From the NCBI GenBank assembly GCA_963691815.1, contig OY829652.1, positions 18,509,986-18,573,985 on the forward strand: 64,000 bases of DNA, in the 5' to 3' direction. Both the position numbers and the translations under genes were made by a program. Origin of the DNA: Echiichthys vipera (Eukaryota > Chordata > Actinopteri > Perciformes > Trachinidae). The notes beneath the pieces are model-generated. The model saw only the letters and a program-made list of their open reading frames with translations, did no database searches and was not told the DNA's origin. Below, piece by piece: positions 55,620 to 64,000 of the stretch (positions are counted from its first letter, which is position 1; each line of letters starts with the position of its first letter).

Positions 55620-58131
55620 GCTAATTCAGCCTATAAACCCCCTCTCCCTCTCTCCCTCTCTCCCCCTCTCTTTCCCTACGTAACTGTCACCTCCCCTTCA
55701 ACTGCTGCGCTGCCAAATTTAACCTGCTGCATTCTTCTCCCACTTTTCCTCCCTCTCCTTAAAACAATGCAGTTTGCACAGAGTGAAAGAGAGAAGTTTA
55801 CAGATTATTTTCTCATATCCACACTCCTCTGAGAGTACACACATACACACACACATATACACATACACACACAGACACAAAGATGGATATATTTTGATAA
55901 ATATCTAGCTTTTTTAAGAGTTGGGAAGTGAATGCCCTTAAGATATCTAAACTCCTCAATCCTTGATTTCAATACCATCTTCCAATCGGCTTTCAATAGC
56001 AAAAGCTTGTCTACATTCTTTCGTGTCTCTCTCTATTTGAATAAGCAAATGTGGCAGGCTGCTTAGTACAAAAGACAAATACAGTAATACCAGCAGTCTG
56101 ACAGGAGTTTGGTTGCACTGGAGAGACTGAGATGGAACGACTGGACTGGTACGCTTGCTTCTATCAGAGTCATGCAGCTAGACTTTCAGAAAATTCTTGA
56201 TGTGCATTTAGTTTTCCAAGACAAAAAAAAAGTTAATTGTTTTGAAATATATATTCTCAACAGTCAAACATTGGTGTCGTCCAGTGTAAAGTGTGGCAAT
56301 GCCATTTTAACTTGGCATTCTGAATGATTTGTGTATCTTTTACAAGAAAGTGGTATTTGTAGCATTTTAAACATTTTCAAAACCATACGGTAGGATTATT
56401 ACTAGGTTTACTAATGTGAAACTGTAACTGTGTTTACTCATTGTGTAACAACGTACGAGTGTTTCAAAGTAGATATTAGACTTTTTTTCCTCCTCATTGT
56501 CCTCACAAATATTAAGACTGAATTATCTCCTGTTAGATTTCCAATATATTTTTGTTCTCTAGCAGAGAAATAGTACAAAACTGCAAGTCGGTAACACATA
56601 TCAGATGGACTTTAAAGCACCATTATCCTTTGAAACTATTTTGTAACTGATGTGAAATTACAGTAAGGCTGCATTCACACCAACTCAGGCGTTATGGCAA
56701 AAACACCAATCCTCCCGTGCATTTGAATGTGTGCAGTGCGTTTAGGCTGCGGCAGTGGGGACCGTAGGGTACGACGGGGAAAAACGCAGCAGCCTTGCAG
56801 CAAAAAGTTAAAAAAAGAGTCATCTTTTTTGGAGAAAATAAACCCAACATCATGCTGCAGCCGCCAATCACATAACCGACGATTCATGACACTTCCACAC
56901 TGCCGCACAACCCTGCTCTAATCTGAAACAAAATGCGTGATTTGGTGTGAATGCAACCTAACTACTCTGCCTCCCAAAAGATCCAGATCTGAGCTCCTCA
57001 CAGAAAATTCACTTGAACAGAAGAGATTTGCACTAATATGCTGTTTTGTGATACAGAACCTCTGAACCAGATGAGAAACGGTAGATTTTAGCAATAGTAG
57101 ATGCTGTGTCTGACGAGGGAGGTTTTAGCTAAAGACACTACCCATTGAAATGATGGTTAATAATGTTACACATTAGCGTGTGTTCCTGCCTGTCCCTGAA
57201 CGGGCTAAATGTGTGGGTGTTGATGGGTTTGTCAGTGTGAATGAAAGAATGAATTTACATTGATGTGTTATTGTCAGTGGCACTTTATCATTGATCCCAA
57301 AGGGTGTCACAAAATGCAATTATTTTCCTATGATGACAATTTTACAACCAATATGATGGGCCCATTAGATAATACCAGTAAGTCTAAGGTGCCTTCTTTG
57401 TTCACATTATTGTATGTTGCAAGCAGACTTTCATGCCCCTGGAGAAAATGAAATTCATACCTTTTAACAAAAAGATATCAAGCTTCTTAGGCCTAACAGT
57501 ACATACTAGGTGTCCAGTTCACCTTTGTCATACTAATGGATAACAAGAATCATTTCTAGTGTTGATATAAAGCACTGTGTTGTTGCCATTTCCATATTAT
57601 TTTCCACTTAATGCGCATCCCTGTCTGCTGATATCTTCTCTGTTAAAACAGAAAAACAAACATTTCACAGTACCGCACATATTCAGACTTTGAAGTTTTG
57701 TGATTTATAGGTGCATTTGTCTTCCAGTGTTTCTTTTGGCCCATTTGCATGAGTTGTTTCATCATCATTATCAACATTTTCAACAATGCAGAACAATGTG
57801 TGCTTCTAGTATGGTTGTATTACTCTTTTATAAATGAATGTAAAATATAAGGTGTCTGTGGAGTTTTTTGTGCGTATTGCACCTTTTTACTTTTGAACAT
57901 TCGAAATACTGCTCTGTGTTTATGAAGATATGAAGAGGCAGTTGTAACTCGGGAGATCAAGCAGGTTGTTGATTGACAGGTCTTTAGATACACAGTCAAT
58001 ATTTGCCAACATGAGGAGCAGCACAAAGCAGGGACCTGTATCAGGCCTTACCTCTTTTTACTTCATTATATGTACAGTATGTGTTGAAACTTACAGAAGA
58101 TTTCAAGATACAGAAACTAGAAATAAAATGT

Positions 58132-58137
58132 GAAAAA
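58132..58137 (+). terminator. Candidate poly(A) signal of bmt2
   Basis: AATAAA in GAAATAAAATG, about 2.5 kb after the stop codon. Transcript data would be needed to choose this site over earlier variants. Confidence 0.3.
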
Positions 58138-58939
58138 ATACAGATATATAGAGAAAGTTTTACACACTATTTTATTGCATTTGGGAGACTTTAACTGTAA
58201 CTCCTCAATTCCTGGCTATTGCCCCCCTATCCTTTTCTTATATTTTAAACACAGTGCTTAATTGGGCAATGTTGACTAAAGTGCTGCAGGAACAACTTTG
58301 AGTTAGAGTTGCCCCCTCAAATCTAGAAAATGAACAGAAATACAGAGCTGGTCCCAGTTGGTTAGTTAAAACACAAACATTATTCAATCTTAAAGTTTAC
58401 TCTCGACCCTTTGAAAAAAAAAAGATCTTAACTCAAGTTCCATGAGCGATGAGACTGAAAGCTCTGGAAAAAGAAACTATGCTCAAAACTTATCCTTGAG
58501 TTAAAATCATTTCAGTTAAGGGTATTTTTTTTAAACGTGTATTGAATCAAGTTTTATATGGATTTCTAAAATGGTGTATTTGTGAAATCAGGTATGCTGC
58601 TATATAAACCAAATATAAACAATATATCAGCCAAACTAACTTGATCTGATTTGATTTAAATTATTTCGAACAGGTAACAAATAAAACAGAGGTCATGCAG
58701 AAAAATATTAATACACAACTTAGAAGCATAGAGATACATGAATAACATATTTGTATTTTTTCTTTTGACATCTCACCCCTTCTAGGGTAACAGCTTCCTC
58801 GGTTATATATATAATTTTTAATTATTATTATTATTATTATTTCTTTAATATTGTTATATTTCCGACCTCAACCATTTAAAAAAAACTGAACTTAACAAGT
58901 GGCAAAATGCATTTAATTCTCATATAGTCCCATCATATT

Positions 58940-58940
<1 letters not shown>

Positions 58941-59012
<72 letters not shown>

Positions 59013-59064
59013 GTATATATATATACATATATATATATATACATATACATATATATATATATAT
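58941..59064. repeat. (AT)n block with GTAT/CATA interruptions
   Basis: About 120 bases of alternating AT with nearly palindromic GTATATAT / ATATATAC arrangement, about 500 bases upstream of the tmem168 start codon. Confidence 0.9.
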
Positions 59065-59554
59065 AATATTTTGTTGCTTATTAGTTACATTTAAAATCTT
59101 GTTGAATCATTTTAATATACTCATAGGGCTATTAACGTTTGGTAAAGCAGTTTTGACCCTTAGGACTTGCCGTAGTCGAAGCCAACGTCATGGCGCCTGT
59201 TAACTCAACCGACTCCTAAAAACTTTTGACGTTAGAAACTTTTCCAACGGATATGCCTTTCATACTGTTGACATCTGGTTTCAGGGCGCTGCGTCTTCGA
59301 CCTTTGCAACCCGTATCGGACATCAGATGATAAGAACACAAACAGGCGACTGTCAAGATGTAAATGTTTCTTCCTGTTTACTTTGACCGGTCCAAAGATG
59401 CTCCGCTACTCAGTTAGCTAGTTAGCTAAACCAAAGATTCTGTAAAACGTATCCGGATAAACTCCGTTTTGTGATGTCATAACGGACAACAAACCGACTC
59501 TAACTCAGCAAAGTGCCTGTTTTTTGTTTGGTGTAGTTAGTGGTTCGTATCAAA

Positions 59555-62500
59555 ATGTGTCGTTTTCTCCGCTACTGTGTCAGCCACTGCCTTCACGCAG
59601 CGATGACCCGGCTGGAGGAGGTCAACGGAGAGGTGAGCATGTGGTCCTCTGTCCGGTGGCTGGGCTACCTGTCCGGGCTCAACCTGTTGCTCGCCCTGTG
59701 TTTGGGGCTCTATGCCCGATGGGAGACAAGCTCGGAGACCACTCTTCTTGTCATTTTCGTTTTGGCTCTGCTTGTCCTCGGAATAGCAAGTGTAGTTTAC
59801 TACTACTGCAGCATGGAGAGGGTCAGCCTCGGTCTCCTCCATCTGTGGTTCGGGTTTCTGCTGGGACTGCAGTGCTTCTTCAGCAGTCCCGCCCTGGAGA
59901 GCAACGTGAAGGAACAGGCGGCCAACTACCTGCTGCTGGCCAGCGTGACACTGAGGACGCTGTGGGCGCTGCTGGAGAGGCTGTTGGGATGCACCAAGTA
60001 CCGTCCTGCCTTCCTCACCTCCGCTGAGCGGTTGGAGCTGGTGGGCTTTGCCGCCGCCAGCACAGCACTGCTCATCCAGAAGTCCCTAAGCATGATGGTG
60101 CTGGTGGTGGCGCTGGCCACGGTCATGATTGCCCTCCGGATGAAGGCGCTCCTGGCTCTCCCCAACTTGGCGTGCTTCGCTGTCATCACCGCCGTGCTGT
60201 TCTTCAAGTCTTTGCACATTACCATCAACCCTTTCGCCCTGGCCTGCTTCTTCAGCCAGCTCATCTGCGACCCCCTGCTGGACGTATACTTCAGTGGTCT
60301 CTCTGTGACCGAACGGTGGCAGCCCTTCCTGGTGTGGCGGGGCCTGTGGCGCCGGCTCTCCCTCCTGCCTCTGTTAGTGGTGGAGGTGACCTTCATCGTT
60401 CTGGCAGCTCGGAAGCTGCAAGACCTGGACCAGTGGTACCTGACCATCCCAGGCTTTGTGTTGTGTGTGCTCTTCTGGGCCATCTGCCACATGGTGTTTG
60501 TCATCACAGTGTGGGGCTTTCACACCAAGCTCAGTGAATGCCAGAGGCTCTGCTTGTCCCAAGGGTCAGGTGTCAGCGGCCTGGACAAGGTCATGGCCTC
60601 GAAGGGCATGAGACATTTCTGCCTCATCTCCGAACGCCTGGTGCTCTTCTCGCTGGTGTCGACTGTTGCTGTTGCTGCTCTTTGTTGGCAGGTAGGGGCA
60701 TCCACAACATATATCTACTTTTATAGAGCGATACAAGATCAGCTGAATAGCACAGGGCTCTATTCATATAATGTGCCACAAATTTGGAACTATTGTGAGC
60801 ACAAAAACAGATTTACAACACTGAGTATGTACCAGCAGTTAATCATCTGGAGGCAAATTGCACATCCATGAATTCTTTGAAGTTGCTGGGTGACAATATT
60901 CTGCACAACAGGGCTAAAACAGTACATGAACACTGCTATTTATTTCCCAGTTCTTATTTTATTCTACATGGACAAAATATTTCGACCTCTGAGAAAAAAA
61001 CAAACACATTTGTCACGTCTTTATGTCCAGTAGAATTCAAGAGCAACAATGTGTTTATTTCTTCTTTGCTCTCTTAGACCAGCAGCACCCAACCTTTTTG
61101 GCTCGCTGTGATCCCTTAAAATGAGGGTAGAATCGGGACCCCTTCCTCATTGCTAGTTGATCAAATCTGTGATTTTCCATCAATTCAAATAAAAAAAAGT
61201 TAAGATTTGATAAAGTTCAGGAAAGTAAATTTAATTTTACATTGCAGAAATGGATGTTTCCTGTTTTACATCTTGTCCCGAGCCCCCGGTGGCGAACCAC
61301 AGGTTTGGACTATGGGACAGTCTGAGAAGATTTATTATATTCTGCTACAATGTTGCAGAATTTATACAGATCCAGATTAATGTTAGAGTTTCTTCCACAG
61401 TATTGTCCTTCACAGGTCCCAATCTTGTTAGTGGAGTGTACAGTATGCCAATATTTAATTGACTCACGGCTCTGCTCTGCTCTGCAGGCCCCCAGCAGTA
61501 TCTTTGTGAGCATGTTCCTGCTAGTCCTGCCTCTGGAGTCTCTGTTCCATGGGCTTTTCCATGAGCTCGGCAACAGCCTGGGAGGAACCTGTGTGGGCTA
61601 CGCAGTGGTCATCCCCACCAACTACTGCAGGTAGTGTGTAATGCATACCTGCTGAGAGTAGGAAGCAATTGCCAGCGAGATATAGATACTGTATGGCCTT
61701 ACCAGTCTATTAGTCAATAAAAAAATGATGGCAGTTCTAAGAGGTAAATATTAAAACATTTTGTGTATTATTCCTGATATTGTTTCAAGTGCCTCTTGTC
61801 ACAAAACTGTGGCATATATTCTGTGCTTCTTCACCACAGTGTTCAAGTTTAAAAGGTAATCTATAATTAACATTTTGTAGGCAGACAACTGCTACATTCC
61901 TGCAATATGTGCTGAATAAAACCAACGAGTTGTGAGTCATTGTGTATTCATGAAGTTGTCTTTGACTCATTTGACGTCCCCTGACCTGAATGACTGATCT
62001 AAATAGACATAATCCAGTGACTTTTCTCCTCTGTTTTATTTTTGTCTGCCTTGCAGTCCTGACGGCCAGCCCATGCTGCTGCCTCCAGACCAGGTTCAGG
62101 AGCTGAACAGGCGCTCTACAGGCATGTTGAACAGCGTTCAGCGCTTCTTCGCCCACCACCTGATTGAGACTTTTGGCTGCGACTATTCCAGCAGCGGGGT
62201 GACACAGGAGGCTTTGCAGGCCAAGATCAAATCCTTTATGGAGCTTCGCACAGTAGACGGGCCTCGCCATGACACCTATGTGATCTTCTACAGCGGTCAC
62301 AGTCACCGCTCTGGAGAGTGGGTGCTGGCAGGTGAGAGGGGGCTCTGGCAGTTGAGAGGGGCATCAGGTTGAAGCAGTTGTGATTAGTAAGGGTTGATTA
62401 ATTGATCATTGTAATAGTAACATAAATGCAAGTTAGTTTGCACAATTAATTGTAGAATAGTTATTATCATAATTTGGGCTTTCAGAGGTTAATGATTAGG

Positions 62501-63264
62501 TGCAATATTGTTGCTTTGCATGTAGAGGAGCTCTGTATTTTCACTGAAAATGTTTTTCTCTTTTTCGGGTTGCATGCTGTGATGGCATCATATTTGAATA
62601 ACTTAATGGGTTATTTAGTCACTGGTTTTCCTTTTTTTTTTTTACAGAATCTTACATTCCTCATACATATGTTTCTGTATGATCTTTAATCAGCTGTTTT
62701 CTATGCTCATCGCCAGGAGGAGACACCCTTCACCTGAATCAGATCTTGGAGTGGTGGAGGGAGAAGAACGGCGGCTTCTGCTCACGCCTCATCTTGGTGC
62801 TCGACTGTGACAACTCCTTGCCGTGGGTAAAGGAGGTAAAGAAGGTGGAGGGTCTGTATGTGGCCGTGCAGGGAGCGACACTTGCTCGAGTGACAGATAT
62901 CGAGCTGCAGGACCCCCCGCAGCTCGGAGACTTTACCTCTCAGTGGGTGGAGTACAACTGCAACTCAAACAGCAACATCCAGTGGTCTGAGAGGGGCAGG
63001 CCAGTTTCTGCCGCCTACGGCATCTCCAAATACTGGAGCGACTACACACTGCACCTGCCGACAGGAAGTGATGTTACTAACCACTGGCGCATGTACTTCC
63101 CCCGGATGACCTACCCAGTTGTCCAGTTGGCGCTGTGGTGCGGCGGTCTGAATGTGCTGTGGCTCTGTAGCATCTTCCTGCGATGTCTTAAGAGGGTTAA
63201 ACTGAACTGGTTTCCACCAGCGATATTGGACACTGGCCAAGGCTTCAAACTGGTCAGATCATAG
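59555..63264 (+). CDS. tmem168: TMEM168, multipass membrane protein with C-terminal globular domain
   Basis: Exons: 59555-60691, 61488-61630, 62057-62331, 62717-63264; phases agree, 700 residues (human 697). The ATG at 59555 opens 'MCRFLRYCVSHCLHAAMTRL', as in the human protein. Exon 1 encodes about nine hydrophobic segments ('YLSGLNLLLALCLGLY', 'LLVIFVLALLVLGIASVVYY', and others) and conserved 'DVYFSGLSVTERWQPFLVWR' and 'MASKGMRHFCLISERL'. The later exons encode 'GLFHELGNSLGGTCVGYA', then a soluble-looking domain with 'VIFYSGHSH' (H508) and 'LILVLDCDN' (C549), 'PPQLGDFTSQWVEYNCNSN', and a final hydrophobic segment near 'YPVVQLALWCGGLNVLWLC', ending 'DTGQGFKLVRS' like human 'DTGQGFKLVKS'. The molecular role is poorly defined; reported locations are internal membranes including the nuclear envelope. 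Poly(A) site lies in or after the last 700 bases. Confidence 0.95.
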
Positions 63265-64000
63265 AAATATGAACAAATATATTCAGAATATTTTCTAAAG
63301 TCAACGAGTTTCTTGAACCCTGGATTTAGGCAGCTATTGGATTGTTAACATGCCGCTAACTAGAATCCTGTAAGTTACTGACTGGACAGTCTTTTTTAGT
63401 AGCAGTTTTTATATTCTTTGCAAAACTTTCTATTACTGTGTGTTTTTACCTTTGATTTAGAGATCTTAACACTCCTTTCAAACAAATATGTCAGTGTGTG
63501 GGATGAGACTGAGCACATTGAATCTACTTTGCACATTTTTGCATCCTATCTACTGATCTGATTCCACCTTGATTTTAAGAACATTTGTGCCCTTTCACTA
63601 AAAAATCGCCAAAGAACAACCAGCGTCAATAGGCTGATTTTCTTTTTACTTTTAACCAAAGTGACCTTGGTACAATTTCAGAGAAAGATCTCAGGCATAA
63701 ATCACGAGCAGCATTTCAGCTAGAGCATTTTCTACAGTAATATTTTGTATTTTGATTGTGAAATGATTCCTTTTACACCCGTGTGTACTACACTATGCAT
63801 TTTATGCTCCAAGCTTTGAGTATATTCAACGCACTGCTTTGTGACTGTTCTAACCGCATTTTGTAAAGCTTTTCGGGAGGATTTTAAATGCTCTCCAGCT
63901 GCTTCAGGGAGTCCAGAAAGAGTTTAAAACTGTACTGAGGAATGCACTGCACACAGAGATGTGTGCATATTACAGTATTTATGTCATGATAAACCCCAGG
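63265..64000 (+). other. tmem168 3' UTR
   Basis: AT-rich sequence after the tmem168 stop with no open frame of interest. No canonical AATAAA was noted, so the UTR probably continues past the window end. Confidence 0.5.

Larger units (their letters stand above)
55620..59554. other. bmt2 3' UTR and tmem168 upstream region
   Basis: Begins with a CT-rich and then CA-rich stretch (about 55640-55880) directly after the bmt2 stop. The best-placed AATAAA is at 58132-58137, which would give a 3' UTR of about 2.5 kb; long 3' UTRs are known for this gene. The rest holds AT-rich sequence, an ATT run near 58820 and a large AT block at 58941-59064. The last 350 bases become less AT-rich and presumably contain the tmem168 promoter. 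No other gene was seen. Confidence 0.5.

Noticed and set aside
59926..60507. 193-codon minus-strand ORF and the plus-strand ORF at 60172-60537
   Set aside because: Both are other-frame readings of the GC-rich tmem168 exon 1.
60692..60871. Read-through extension of tmem168 exon 1 to 60871
   Set aside because: A good donor (CAG|GTAGGG) ends the exon at 60691, and the next exon resumes the family sequence exactly in phase.

Overview
This window is vertebrate nuclear DNA, almost certainly from a teleost fish. The coding exons have GT..AG introns and encode proteins that closely match vertebrate families. The gaps hold typical fish repeats: Rex-type, L1-like and L2-like LINE pieces, hAT and other MITE-like elements, and long CA/GT/CT/AT microsatellites. 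There is no prokaryotic or viral gene organisation.

Layout. Positions 1-3447 are probably intron and carry an L1-like LINE fragment, two tRNA-like sequences and MITE-like repeats. Positions 3448-11363 (+) hold the last 13 exons of ankrd26, encoding its coiled-coil C-terminus; the ankyrin repeats must lie upstream of the window. A 5 kb repeat-bearing gap follows. At 16430-20188 (-) are four exons of a divergent MyoD-family-inhibitor-domain (mdfic-like) gene whose first exon was not found. Its introns contain a Rex1/Babar-like LINE end and a probable solo LTR. Positions 20822-23575 carry an RTE/Rex3-like LINE fragment and an L2-like 3' end. At 24748-35450 (-) is a complete, compact FOXP2-like gene of 15 coding exons (588 aa), with two further 5' non-coding exons up to 39216. 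A broken forkhead sequence (pseudogene) lies in its 5' intron. Then, all on +, come ppp1r3a (39864-45026), bmt2/samtor (49785-55619) and tmem168 (59555-63264).

The order mdfic - foxp2 - ppp1r3a - bmt2 - tmem168, with these relative orientations, is what I recall of human 7q31, so the FOXP2 assignment rests on synteny as well as forkhead sequence. The block looks like one of two copies left by the teleost genome duplication. foxp2 and mdfic are compact and divergent, gpr85 (next to BMT2 in human) is absent, and ppp1r3a, bmt2 and tmem168 look intact. The most interesting points are the full-length but stripped-down FOXP2 paralogue, an overlapping upstream ORF in its leader, a decayed forkhead gene inside its 5' intron, and a caspase-like signature in the C-terminal domain of TMEM168.

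The genes share no pathway. They are linked by inherited synteny: centriole/cilium scaffold (ankrd26), cysteine-rich regulator (mdfic-like), transcription factor (foxp2-like), glycogen-targeting phosphatase subunit (ppp1r3a), SAM sensor for mTORC1 (bmt2) and a multipass membrane protein (tmem168). Exon boundaries were read by eye from splice consensus and phase. All protein comparisons are from memory, without a database search.
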